Shown: one piece after another, positions 25,101-39,065 of the stretch
How the letters are laid out: each line of letters begins with the position of its first letter
Position numbering within the stretch: the first letter of the stretch is position 1
Origin: Calliopsis andreniformis
Taxonomy: Eukaryota > Arthropoda > Insecta > Hymenoptera > Andrenidae
NCBI RefSeq assembly: GCF_051401765.1
Contig: NW_027480464.1
Coordinates: 1,860,001 to 1,924,000 of the forward strand
Direction of reading: 5' to 3'
DNA length: 64,000 nt
Position numbers and translations under genes: made by a program
The notes under the pieces: generated by a model
What the model saw: the letters and a program-made list of their open reading frames with translations, nothing else
The model's database searches: none
Told to the model about the DNA's origin: nothing

Positions 25101-28100
25101 TCATTGTACAATCCTCAATACCCAATCCTCAATCTTCAATCCTCAATCCTCAATCCTCAATTCTCAATCCTCAGTCCTCAATCCTCAATCCTCATTCTTC
25201 AATCCTCAATACCCAATCGTCAATCTTCATTCCGCAATCCACAATCCTCATCCCTCAATCCTTATTCTTCAATCCTCAACACCCAATCCTCAATCTTCAA
25301 TCCTCAATCCTCAATCCTCAGACCTCAATCCTCAATCTTCAATCCTCAATACTCAATCTGCAATCCTCAACCCTCAATCCTCAATCCTCAATCCTCATTA
25401 TTCAATCCTCAATACCCAATCCTCAATACCCAATCCTCAAACTTCAATCCTCAATCCTCAATCCTCAATTCTCAATCCTCAATCCTCAATCCACAGACCT
25501 CAATCCTCAACCTTCAATCCTCAATACTCAATCTTCAATCCTCAATCCTCAATCCTCAATCCTCAATACTCATTCTTCAATCCTCAACACCCAATCCTCA
25601 ATCTTCAATCCTCAATACTCAATCTGCAATCCTCAATACTCAATATACAGACCCCAAACATCAACACTCAACCCTCAGTCTTCGTCCACAATCCACAACC
25701 CTCAATCCTCGATCCTCAATCTACAAGCATCAATATTCAGTCTTCAATACTCAATCCTCAATCCTCAATACTCAAACCTCAATCCTCAATACTCAACTAT
25801 CAATTCTGAATTCTCAATACTCAATAGAATATCCTGAATTCTCAGGATTCAATACTCAAACCTTAACCCTCAACCATCAGCCCTCATCCTCAATCCTCAA
25901 TCCTCAATCCTCAATCCTCAATATACAATCCACAATACACAATCTTCAATTCTCAATCCTCAATCCTCAATCCTCAATCCTCAACCCTCAGTCCTCATAC
26001 TCAATTCTCAATCCTCAATACTCAATCCTCAATACTCAATCTTCAATCATCAATAATCAATCTCCAATCCTAGATCCTCAATCCCCAATCCTCAATCCTT
26101 AATCCTCATTCTTCAATCCTCAATCCTCAATCCTCAATTCTCAATCCTCAGTCCTCAATCCTCAATCCTCATTCTTCAATCCTCAATACCCAATCGTCAA
26201 TCTTCATTCCGCAATCCACAATCCTCATCCCTCAATCCTTATTCTTCAACCCTCAACACCCAATCCTCAATCTTCAATCCTCAATCCTCAATCATCAGAC
26301 CTCAATCCTCAATCTTCAATCCTCAATACTCAATCTGCAATCCTCAACCCTCAATCCTCAATCCTCAATCCTCATTATTCAATCCTCAATACCCAATCCT
26401 CAATACCCAATCCTCAAACTTCAATCCTCAATCCTCAATCCTCAATTCTCAATCCTCAATCCTCAATCCACAGACCTCAATCCTCAACCTTCAATCCTCA
26501 ATACTCAATCTTCAATCCTCAATCCTCAATCCTCAATCCTCAATACTCATTCTTCAATCCTCAACACCCAATCCTCAATCTTCAATCCTCAATACTCAAT
26601 CTGCAATCCTCAATACTCAATATACAGACCCCAAACATCAACACTCAACCCTCAGTCTTCGTCCACAATCCACAACCCTCAATCCTCGATCCTCAATCTA
26701 CAAGCATCAATATTCAGTCTTCAATACTCAATCCTCAATCCTCAATACTCAAACCTCAATCCTCAATACTCAACTATCAATTCTGAATTCTCAATACTCA
26801 ATAGAATATCCTGAATTCTCAGGATTCAATACTCAAACCTTAACCCTCAACCATCAGCCCTCATCCTCAATCCTCAATCCTCAATCCTCAATCCTCAATA
26901 TTCAGTCCACAATACACAATCTTCAATCCTCAATCCTCAATCCTCAATCCTCAATCCTCAACCCTCAGTCCTCATACTCAATTCTCAATCCTCAATACTC
27001 AATCCTCAATACTCAATCTTCAATCATCAATAATCAATCTCCAATCCTAGATCCTCAATCCCCAATCCTCAATCCTTAATCCTCATTCTTCAATCCTCAA
27101 TCCTCAATCTTCAACACTCGATCCTCAATCCTCAATCCTCAATCCTCAATCTTCAATCCTCAATCCTCAATCCTCAGACCTCAATCCTCAATCTTCAATC
27201 CTCAATACTCAATCTGCAATCCTCAACCCTCAATCCTCAATCCTCAATCCTCATTATTCAATCCTCAATACCCAATCCTCAATACCCAATCCTCAAACTT
27301 CAATCCTCAATCCTCAATCCTCAATTCTCAATCCTCAATCCTCAATCCACAGACCTCAATCCTCAACCTTCAATCCTCAATACTCAATCTTCAATCCTCA
27401 ATCCTCAATCCTGAATCCTCAATACTCATTCTTCAATCCTCAACACCCAATCCTCAATCTTCAATCCTCAATACTCAATCTGCAATCCTCAATACTCAAT
27501 ATACAGACCCCAAACATCAACACTCAACCCTCAGTCTTCGTCCACAATCCACAACCCTCAATCCTCGATCCTCAATCTACAAGCATCAATATTCAGTCTT
27601 CAATACTCAATCCTCAATCCTCAATACTCAAACCTCAATCCTCAATACTCAACTATCAATTCTGAATTCTCAATACTCAATAGAATATCCTGAATTCTCA
27701 GGATTCAATACTCAAACCTTAACCCTCAACCATCAGCCCTCATCCTCAATCCTCAATCCTCAATCCTCAATCCTCAATATTCAATCCACAATACACAATC
27801 TTCAATCCTCAATCCTCAATCCTCAATCCTCAATCCTCAACCCTCAGTCCTCATACTCAATTCTCAATCCTCAATACTCAATCCTCAATACTCAATCTTC
27901 AATCATCAATAATCAATCTCCAATCCTAGATCCTCAATCCCCAATCCTCAATCCTTAATCCTCATTCTTCAATCCTCAATCCTCAATCTTCAACACTCGA
28001 TCCTCAATCCTCAATCCTCAATCCTCAATCTTCAATCCTCAATACTCAATCTTCAATACCCAATCCTCAATCTTCAATCCTCAATCCTCAATCCTCAATT

Positions 28101-28440
28101 CTCAATTCTCAATCCTCAATCCTCAATCCTCATTCTTCAATCCTCAATACCCGATCGTCAATCTTCAATCCGCAATCCACAATCCTCATCCCTCAATCCT
28201 CATTCTTCAATCCTCAACACCCAATCCTCAATCTTCAATCCTCAATCCTCAATCCTCAGACCTCAATCCTCAATCTTCAATCCTCAATACTCAATCTTCA
28301 ATCCCCAATCCTCAATCCTCAATCCTCAGACTTCAATCCTCAATCTTCAATCCTCAATACTCAATCTTCAATCCTCAATCCTCAATCCTCAATCCTCAAT
28401 CCTCAATCCTCTATACTCATTCTTCAATCCTCAATACCCA
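25100..28440 (+). repeat. Three tandem B-core units (25,827; 26,804; 27,683)
   Basis: Three successive B units, each with leader, dyad, CCTTAACCCTCAACC and the closing CCTAGATCC heptads. Spacings are 977 and 879 bp; the 98-bp difference equals 14 heptads. The first starts from the CATTGTACAATCC linker, and the other two restart inside the linker, as expected for tandem duplication by unequal exchange. Confidence 0.83.
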
Positions 28441-29835
28441 ATCCTCAATCCTCAAACTTCAATCCTCAATACTCAATTTTCAATCCCCAATCCTCAATCC
28501 TCAACCCTCAATCCTCAATTTTCAATCCTCAATACTCAATCTTCAATCCTCAATCCTCAATCCTCAGTCCTTAATCCTCAATCCTCATTGTACAATCCTC
28601 AATACCCAATCCTCAATCTTCAATCCTCAATCCTCAATCCTCAATTCTCAATCCTCAGTCCTCAATCCTCAATCCTCATTCTTCAATCCTCAATACCCAA
28701 TCGTCAATCTTCATTCCGCAATCCACAATCCTCATCCCTCAATCCTTATTCTTCAATCCTCAACACCCAATCCTCAATCTTCAATCCTCAATCCTCAATC
28801 CTCAGACCTCAATCCTCAATCTTCAATCCTCAATACTCAATCTGCAATCCTCAACCCTCAATCCTCAATCCTCAATCCTCATTATTCAATCCTCAATACC
28901 CAATCCTCAATACCCAATCCTCAAACTTCAATCCTCAATCCTCAATCCTCAATTCTCAATCCTCAATCCTCAATCCACAGACCTCAATCCTCAACCTTCA
29001 ATCCTCAATACTCAATCTTCAATCCTCAATCCTCAATCCTCATTCTTCAATCCTCAATACCCGATCGTCAATCTTCAATCCGCAATCCACAATCCTCATC
29101 CCTCAATCCTCATTCTTCAATCCTCAACACCCAATCCTCAATCTTCAATCCTCAATCCTCAATCCTCAGACCTCAATCCTCAATCTTCAATCCTCAATAC
29201 TCAATCTTCAATCCCCAATCCTCAATCCTCAATCCTCAGACCTCAATCCTCAATCTTCAATCCTCAATACTCAATCTTCAATCCTCAATCCTCAATCCTC
29301 AATCCTCAATCCTCAATACTCATTCTTCAATCCTCAATACCCAATCCTCAATCTTCAATCCTCAATCCTCAATCCTCAATCCTCAATCTTCAATCCTCAA
29401 TCTTCAGTCCTCAAACCTCAATTCTGAATCCTCAATCCTGAATCCTCAATCTTCAGACCTCAGACCTGAACAATCAGGTGTCAGTCCTCAATCCTCAATA
29501 GAATATCATCAATTCACAGTTTTCAATACTCAATACTCAATCTGCAATCTTCAAATTTCTATCTATAAACATCAATTCTCTTCACTCAACCATCAACACA
29601 CAGTCCCCAATCCTCAATCTTCAATCATCAATCCTCAATCCTCAATTCTCAATCCTCAATCGTCAATCCCCAATCCTCAAACTTCAATCCTCAATCCTCG
29701 ATCCTCAATCCTCAATCCTCAATCTTCAGTCCACAATAATCAATCTTCAATCCTCAATCCTCAATCCTCAATCCTGAATCCTCAATCCTCAATCCCCAAT
29801 CTTCAATCCTCAATACTCAGTCTTCAATCCCCAAT
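27100..29835 (+). repeat. About 2.7-kb block duplicated at 35,005-37,740 (offset 7,905)
   Basis: The third B core (27,683/35,588), its private upstream CAATCCTGAATCCTCAATAC heptads, CATTGTACAATCC (28,586/36,491) and the first a core (29,501/37,406) all keep an offset of 7,905 bp. One shared private variant is CTATCTATAAACATC just after the a core. The copy ends at about 37,740, where the second one jumps. Confidence 0.8.
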
Positions 29836-32000
29836 CCTCAATACTCAATCCTCAATCCTGATTCTTCAACCCTCAATACCCAATCCTCAATCATAAATCC
29901 TCAATCCTCAATCCTCAATTCTCAATACTCATTCTTCAATCCTCAATACCCAATCCTCAATCTTCAATCCTCAATCCTCAATCCTCAATCCTCAATCTTC
30001 AATCCTCAATCTTCAGTCCTCAAACCGCAATTCTGAATCCTCAATCCTGAATCCTCAATCTTCAGACCTCAGACCTGAACAATCAGGTGTCAATCCTCAA
30101 TCCTCAATAGAATATCATCAATTCACAGTTTTCAATACTCAATACTCAATCTGCAATCTTCAAATTTCTATCCACAAACATCAATTCTCTTCACTCAACC
30201 CTCAACACACAGTCCCCAATCCTCAATCTTCAATCATCAATCTTCAATCCTCAATTCTCAATCCTCAATCGTCAATCCCCAATCCTCAATCTTCAATCCT
30301 CAATCCTCGATCCTCAATCCTCAATCCTCAATCTTCAGTCCACAATAATCAATCTTCAATCCTCAATCCTCAATCCTCAATCCTGAATCCTCAATCCTCA
30401 ATCCCCAATCTTCAATCCTCAATACTCAGTCTTCAATCCCCAATCCTCATTACTCAATCCTCAATTCTGATTCTTCAACCCTCAATAACCAATCCTCAAT
30501 CATAAATCCTCAATCCTCAATCCTCAATTCTCAATCTTCAATCCTCAATCCTCAGACCTCAAACATCAATACTCAACTCTCAGTCCTCGTCCTCAATCCA
30601 CAACCATCAATCCTCAATCCTCAATCTTCAATCATCAATATTCAATCTTCTGTCCTCAATCCTCAATCCTGAATCCTCAATCCTCAGTCATCAATGTTCA
30701 ATCCGCAATACCCAAATCTCAATCTTCAATCCTCAATCCTCAATCCTCAATCCTCAATCCTCGATCCTCAATCCTCAATCCTCAGTCCTCAAAGCTCAAA
30801 CCTGAATCCTCAATCCTGAATCCTCAACTTTCAGAACTGAGTCCTCAACAATCAGTTGTCAATTCTCAATTATCAATAGAACATAGTCAATTCACAGTTT
30901 TCAATACTCAATACTCAATCTGCAATCTTCAAATCTCTATCCACAAACGTCAATTCTCATCATTCAACCCTCAACACTCAGTCCCCAATCCTCAATCTTC
31001 AACACTCCATCCTCAATCCTCAATCCTCAATTCTCAATCCTCAATCGTCAGGCTTCAATACTCAATACCCAATCCTCAGTCTTCAATTTTCAATCCTCAA
31101 TCCTCAATTCTCAATCCTCAATCCTCAATCCTCAACCCTCAATCCTCAATCCTCAATCCTCAATCCTCAATCCTCATGCCTCAGACCTCAATCCTCAATC
31201 CTCAGTCATCAAACCTCAATCCTGAATCCTCAATCCTGAATCCTCAATTTTCAGACCTCAGACCTGAACAATCAGACGTCAATCCTCAATGCTCAATAGA
31301 AAATTATCAATTCACAACTTTCAATACTCAATACTCAATCTGCAATCTTCAAATTTCTTTCCACAAACATGAATTCTCATCACTCAACCCTCAACACTCA
31401 GTCCCCGATCCTCAATTTTCAATCCTCAATCCTCAATCCTCAATCCTCAATCCTCAAACTTCAATCCTCTATACTCAATCCTCAATCCTCAATCCTCAAC
31501 CCTCAACACTCAACCCTCAATTTTCAATCCTCAATACTCAATCTTCAATCCTCAATCCTCAATCCTCAGTTCTCAATCCTCAATCCTCATTCTACAATCC
31601 TCAATACCCAATCCTCAATCTTCAATCCTCAATCCTCAATCCTCAATCCTCAATTCTCAATCCTCAATCCTCAGTCCTCAGTCCTCAAAACTCAATCCTC
31701 AACCCTGAGCCCTCATTCTCAAACCTCAATCCTCAATTCTCAGTCCTCAGCCCTCAAACCTCAATCCTCAACCGTCAGACCTCACCCTCAAACCTCAATT
31801 ATCAATCCTAAATCATCAATCTTCAATCCTCGATACTCAATCTTCAATCCTCAATCCTCAGTCCTCAAACCTCAATCCACAACCCTCAATCTTCAACCCT
31901 CAATACACAATCTGCAATCCTCAATACCCAATCCTCAATCTTCAATGCTCAATCCACAATCCTCAGCCCTCAATCATCATTCTTCAATACTCAACACCCA
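28440..32000 (+). repeat. Higher-order unit Q4: A cores a-a-c-d
   Basis: Anchors lie at 29,501, 30,110, 30,879 and 31,299 (spacings 609, 769, 420). The d core reads GAAAATTATC, and the marker before it is CATGCCTCAGACC. Both are shared with the copy at 40.2-40.35 kb but not with that at 45.8 kb. The block from about 28.4 to 32.4 kb recurs at 42.9-46.9 kb with a constant offset of 14,500 bp. Confidence 0.85.
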
Positions 32001-35000
32001 ATCCTTAATCTTCAATCCTCAATACTCAATTTTCAATCCCCAATCCTCAATCCTCAACCCTCAATCCTCAATTTTCAATCCTCAATACTCAATCTTCAAT
32101 CCTCAATCCTCAATCCTCAGTCCTTAATCCTCAATCCTCATTGTACAATCCTCAATACCCAATCCTCAATCTTCAATCCTCAATCCTCAATCCTCAATTC
32201 TCAATCCTCAGTCCTCAATCCTCAATCCTCATTCTTCAATCCTCAATACCCAATCGTCAATCTTCATTCCGCAATCCACAATCCTCATCCCTCAATCCTC
32301 ATTCTTCAATCCTCAACACCCAATCCTCAATCTTCAATCCACAATCCTCAATCCTCAGACCTCAATCCTCAATCTTCAATCCTCAATACTCAATCTTCAA
32401 TCCTCAATCCTCGATCCTCAATCCTCAGACCTCAATCCTCAATCTTCAATCCTCAATACCCAATCCTCAATCCTCAAACTTCAATCCTCAATACTCAATT
32501 TTCAATCCCCAATCCTCAATCCTCAACCCTCAATCCTCAATTTTCAATCCTCAATACTCAATCTTCAATCCTCAATCCTCAATCCTCAGTCCTTAATCCT
32601 CAATCCTCACTATTCAATCCTCAATACCCAATCCTCAATACCCAATCCTCAAACTTCAATCCTCAATACTCAATCTGCAATCCTCAACCCTCAATCCTCA
32701 ATCCTCAATCCTCATTATTCAATCCTCAATACCCAATCCTCAATACCCAATCCTCAAACTTCAATCCTCAATCCTCAATCCTCAATTCTCAATCCTCAAT
32801 CCTCAATCCACAGACCTCAATCCTCAACCTTCAATCCTCAATACTCAATCTTCAATCCTCAATCCTCAATCCTCAATCCTCAATACTCATTCTTCAATCC
32901 TCAACACCCAATCCTCAATCTTCAATCCTCAATACTCAATCTGCAATCCTCAATACTCAATATACAGACCCCAAACATCAACACTCAACCCTCAGTCTTC
33001 GTCCACAATCCACAACCCTCAATCCTCGATCCTCAATCTACAAGCATCAATATTCAGTCTTCAATACTCAATCCTCAATCCTCAATACTCAAACCTCAAT
33101 CCTCAATACTCAACTATCAATTCTGAATTCTCAATACTCAATAGAATATCCTGAATTCTCAGGATTCAATACTCAAACCTTAACCCTCAACCATCAGCCC
33201 TCATCCTCAATCCTCAATCCTCAATCCTCAATCCTCAATATACAATCCACAATACACAATCTTCAATCCTCAATCCTCAATCCTCAATCCTCAATCCTCA
33301 ACCCTCAGTCCTCATACTCAATTCTCAATCCTCAATAATCAATCCTCAATACTCAATCTTCAATCATCAATAATCAATCTCCAATCCTAGATCCTCAATC
33401 CCCAATCCTCAATCCTTAATCCTCATTCTTCAATCCTCAATCCTCAATCTTCAACACTCGATCCTCAATCCTCAATCCTCAATCCTCAATCTTCAATCCT
33501 CAATACTCAATCTTCAATACCCAATCCTCAATCTTCAATCCTCAATCCTCAATCCTCAATTCTCAATCCTCAATCCTCAATCCTCAATCCTCATTCTTCA
33601 ATCCTCAATACCCGATCGTCAATCTTCAATCCGCAATCCAAAATCCTCATCCCTCAATCCTCATTCTTCAATCCTCAACACCCAATCCTCAATCTTCAAT
33701 CCTCAATCCTCAATCCTCAGACCTCAATCCTCAATCTTCAATCCTCAATACTCAATCTTCAATCCCCAATCCTCAATCCTCAATCCTCAATCTTCAACAC
33801 TCGATCCTCAATCCTCAATCCTCAATCCTCAATCTTCAATCCTCAATCCTCAATCCTCAGACCTCAATCCTCAATCTTCAATCCTCAATACTCAATCTGC
33901 AATCCTCAACCCTCAATCCTCAATCCTCAATCCTCATTATTCAATCCTCAATACCCAATCCTCAATACCCAATCCTCAAACTTCAATCCTCAATCCTCAA
34001 TCCTCAATTCTCAATCCTCAATCCTCAATCCACAGACCTCAATCCTCAACCTTCAATCCTCAATACTCAATCTTCAATCCTCAATCCTCAATCCTCAATC
34101 CTCAATACTCATTCTTCAATCCTCAACACCCAATCCTCAATCTTCAATCCTCAATACTCAATCTGCAATCCTCAATACTCAATATACAGACCCCAAACAT
34201 CAACACTCAACCCTCAGTCTTCGTCCACAATCCACAACCCTCAATCCTCGATCCTCAATCTACAAGCATCAATATTCAGTCTTCAATACTCAATCCTCAA
34301 TCCTCAATACTCAAACCTCAATCCTCAATACTCAACTATCAATTCTGAATTCTCAATACTCAATAGAATATCCTGAATTCTCAGGATTCAATACTCAAAC
34401 CTTAACCCTCAACCATCAGCCCTCATCCTCAATCCTCAATCCTCAATCCTCAATCCTCAATATACAATCCACAATACACAATCTTCAATCCTCAATCCTC
34501 AATCCTCAATCCTCAATCCTCAACCCTCAGTCCTCATACTCAATTCTCAATCCTCAATAATCAATCCTCAATACTCAATCTTCAATCATCAATAATCAAT
34601 CTCCAATCCTAGATCCTCAATCCCCAATCCTCAATCCTTAATCCTCATTCTTCAATCCTCAATCCTCAATCTTCAACACTCGATCCTCAATCCTCAATCC
34701 TCAATCCTCAATCTTCAATCCTCAATACTCAATCTTCAATACCCAATCCTCAATCTTCAATCCTCAATCCTCAATCCTCAATTCTCAATCCTCAATCCTC
34801 AATCCTCAATCCTCATTCTTCAATCCTCAATACCCGATCGTCAATCTTCAATCCGCAATCCAAAATCCTCATCCCTCAATCCTCATTCTTCAATCCTCAA
34901 CACCCAATCCTCAATCTTCAATCCTCAATCCTCAATCCTCAGACCTCAATCCTCAATCTTCAATCCTCAATACTCAATCTTCAATCCCCAATCCTCAATC

Positions 35001-36330
35001 CTCAATCCTCAATCTTCAACACTCGATCCTCAATCCTCAATCCTCAATCCTCAATCTTCAATCCTCAATCCTCAATCCTCAGACCTCAATCCTCAATCTT
35101 CAATCCTCAATACTCAATCTGCAATCCTCAACCCTCAATCCTCAATCCTCAATCCTCATTATTCAATCCTCAATACCCAATCCTCAATACCCAATCCTCA
35201 AACTTCAATCCTCAATCCTCAATCCTCAATTCTCAATCCTCAATCCTCAATCCACAGACCTCAATCCTCAACCTTCAATCCTCAATACTCAATCTTCAAT
35301 CCTCAATCCTCAATCCTGAATCCTCAATACTCATTCTTCAATCCTCAACACCCAATCCTCAATCTTCAATCCTCAATACTCAATCTGCAATCCTCAATAC
35401 TCAATATACAGACCCCAAACATCAACACTCAACCCTCAGTCTTCGTCCACAATCCACAACCCTCAATCCTCGATCCTCAATCTACAAGCATCAATATTCA
35501 GTCTTCAATACTCAATCCTCAATCCTCAATACTCAAACCTCAATCCTCAATACTCAACTATCAATTCTGAATTCTCAATACTCAATAGAATATCCTGAAT
35601 TCTCAGGATTCAATACTCAAACCTTAACCCTCAACCATCAGCCCTCATCCTCAATCCTCAATCCTCAATCCTCAATCCTCAATATTCAATCCACAATACA
35701 CAATCTTCAATCCTCAATCCTCAATCCTCAATCCTCAATCCTCAACCCTCAGTCCTCATACTCAATTCTCAATCCTCAATACTCAATCCTCAATACTCAA
35801 TCTTCAATCATCAATAATCAATCTCCAATCCTAGATCCTCAATCCCCAATCCTCAATCCTTAATCCTCATTCTTCAATCCTCAATCCTCAATCTTCAACA
35901 CTCGATCCTCAATCCTCAATCCTCAATCCTCAATCTTCAATCCTCAATACTCAATCTTCAATACCCAATCCTCAATCTTCAATCCTCAATCCTCAATCCT
36001 CAATTCTCAATTCTCAATCCTCAATCCTCAATCCTCATTCTTCAATCCTCAATACCCGATCGTCAATCTTCAATCCGCAATCCACAATCCTCATCCCTCA
36101 ATCCTCATTCTTCAATCCTCAACACCCAATCCTCAATCTTCAATCCTCAATCCTCAATCCTCAGACCTCAATCCTCAATCTTCAATCCTCAATACTCAAT
36201 CTTCAATCCCCAATCCTCAATCCTCAATCCTCAGACTTCAATCCTCAATCTTCAATCCTCAATACTCAATCTTCAATCCTCAATCCTCAATCCTCAATCC
36301 TCAATCCTCAATCCTCTATACTCATTCTTC
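32000..36330 (+). repeat. B-core tandem units with 1,222-bp period
   Basis: B cores at 33,144, 34,366 and 35,588 are exactly 1,222 bp apart. So are the ACTCAATCTGCAATCC landmarks at 32,668, 33,890 and 35,112. The first two units carry CCTCAATAATCAATCC after the core (near 33,335 and 34,555). The third does not, and its private variants match the 27.7 kb unit instead. Confidence 0.83.
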
Positions 36331-39065
36331 AATCCTCAATACCCAATCCTCAATCCTCAAACTTCAATCCTCAATACTCAATTTTCAATCCCCAATCCTC
36401 AATCCTCAACCCTCAATCCTCAATTTTCAATCCTCAATACTCAATCTTCAATCCTCAATCCTCAATCCTCAGTCCTTAATCCTCAATCCTCATTGTACAA
36501 TCCTCAATACCCAATCCTCAATCTTCAATCCTCAATCCTCAATCCTCAATTCTCAATCCTCAGTCCTCAATCCTCAATCCTCATTCTTCAATCCTCAATA
36601 CCCAATCGTCAATCTTCATTCCGCAATCCACAATCCTCATCCCTCAATCCTTATTCTTCAATCCTCAACACCCAATCCTCAATCTTCAATCCTCAATCCT
36701 CAATCCTCAGACCTCAATCCTCAATCTTCATTCCTCAATACTCAATCTGCAATCCTCAACCCTCAATCCTCAATCCTCAATCCTCATTATTCAATCCTCA
36801 ATACCCAATCCTCAATACCCAATCCTCAAACTTCAATCCTCAATCCTCAATCCTCAATTCTCAATCCTCAATCCTCAATCCACAGACCTCAATCCTCAAC
36901 CTTCAATCCTCAATACTCAATCTTCAATCCTCAATCCTCAATCCTCATTCTTCAATCCTCAATACCCGATCGTCAATCTTCAATCCGCAATCCACAATCC
37001 TCATCCCTCAATCCTCATTCTTCAATCCTCAACACCCAATCCTCAATCTTCAATCCTCAATCCTCAATCCTCAGACCTCAATCCTCAATCTTCAATCCTC
37101 AATACTCAATCTTCAATCCCCAATCCTCAATCCTCAATCCTCAGACCTCAATCCTCAATCTTCAATCCTCAATACTCAATCTTCAATCCTCAATCCTCAA
37201 TCCTCAATCCTCAATCCTCAATACTCATTCTTCAATCCTCAATACCCAATCCTCAATCTTCAATCCTCAATCCTCAATCCTCAATCCTCAATCTTCAATC
37301 CTCAATCTTCAGTCCTCAAACCTCAATTCTGAATCCTCAATCCTGAATCCTCAATCTTCAGACCTCAGACCTGAACAATCAGGTGTCAGTCCTCAATCCT
37401 CAATAGAATATCATCAATTCACAGTTTTCAATACTCAATACTCAATCTGCAATCTTCAAATTTCTATCTATAAACATCAATTCTCTTCACTCAACCATCA
37501 ACACACAGTCCCCAATCCTCAATCTTCAATCATCAATCCTCAATCCTCAATTCTCAATCCTCAATCGTCAATCCCCAATCCTCAAACTTCAATCCTCAAT
37601 CCTCGATCCTCAATCCTCAATCCTCAATCTTCAGTCCACAATAATCAATCTTCAATCCTCAATCCTCAATCCTCAATCCTGAATCCTCAATCCTCAATCC
37701 CCAATCTTCAATCCTCAATACTCAGTCTTCAATCCCCAATCCTCAATCCTCAATCCTCAGACTTCAATCCTCAATCTTCAATCCTCAATACTCAATCTTC
37801 AATCCTCAATCCTCAATCCTCAATCCTCAATCCTCAATCCTCAATCCTCATTCTTCAATCCTCAACACCCAATCCTCAATCTTCAATCCTCAATCCTCAA
37901 TCCTCAGACCTCAATCCTCAATCTTCAATCCTCAATACTCAATCTTCAATCCCCAATCCTCAATCCTCAATCCTCAGACTTCAATCCTCAATCTTCAATC
38001 CTCAATACTCAATCTTCAATCCTCAATCCTCAATCCTCAATCCTCAATCCTCAATCCTCTATACTCATTCTTCAATCCTCAATACCCAATCCTCAATCCT
38101 CAAACTTCAATCCTCAATACTCAATTTTCAATCCCCAATCCTCAATCCTCAACCCTCAATCCTCAATTTTCAATCCTCAATACTCAATCTTCAATCCTCA
38201 ATCCTCAATCCTCAGTCCTTAATCCTCAATCCTCATTGTACAATCCTCAATACCCAATCCTCAATCTTCAATCCTCAATCCTCAATCCTCAATTCTCAAT
38301 CCTCAGTCCTCAATCCTCAATCCTCATTCTTCAATCCTCAATACCCAATCGTCAATCTTCATTCCGCAATCCACAATCCTCATCCCTCAATCCTTATTCT
38401 TCAATCCTCAACACCCAATCCTCAATCTTCAATCCTCAATCCTCAATCCTCAGACCTCAATCCTCAATCTTCATTCCTCAATACTCAATCTGCAATCCTC
38501 AACCCTCAATCCTCAATCCTCAATCCTCATTATTCAATCCTCAATACCCAATCCTCAATACCCAATCCTCAAACTTCAATCCTCAATCCTCAATCCTCAA
38601 TTCTCAATCCTCAATCCTCAATCCACAGACCTCAATCCTCAACCTTCAATCCTCAATACTCAATCTTCAATCCTCAATCCTCAATCCTCATTCTTCAATC
38701 CTCAATACCCGATCGTCAATCTTCAATCCGCAATCCACAATCCTCATCCCTCAATCCTCATTCTTCAATCCTCAACACCCAATCCTCAATCTTCAATCCT
38801 CAATCCTCAATCCTCAGACCTCAATCCTCAATCTTCAATCCTCAATACTCAATCTTCAATCCCCAATCCTCAATCCTCAATCCTCAGACCTCAATCCTCA
38901 ATCTTCAATCCTCAATACTCAATCTTCAATCCTCAATCCTCAATCCTCAATCCTCAATCCTCAATACTCATTCTTCAATCCTCAATACCCAATCCTCAAT
39001 CTTCAATCCTCAATCCTCAATCCTCAATCCTCAATCTTCAATCCTCAATCTTCAGTCCTCAAACC
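36095..39065 (+). repeat. Tandem pair of linker-plus-a-core units, 1,743-bp period
   Basis: CATTGTACAATCC (36,491/38,234), CAGACTTCAATCC (36,232/37,975) and the following linker are 1,743 bp (249 heptads) apart. The first copy leads to an a core at 37,406 and the second to one at 39,149. A short connecting stretch at 37,740-37,835 joins the copies. Another tandem duplication seems likely. Confidence 0.8.
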
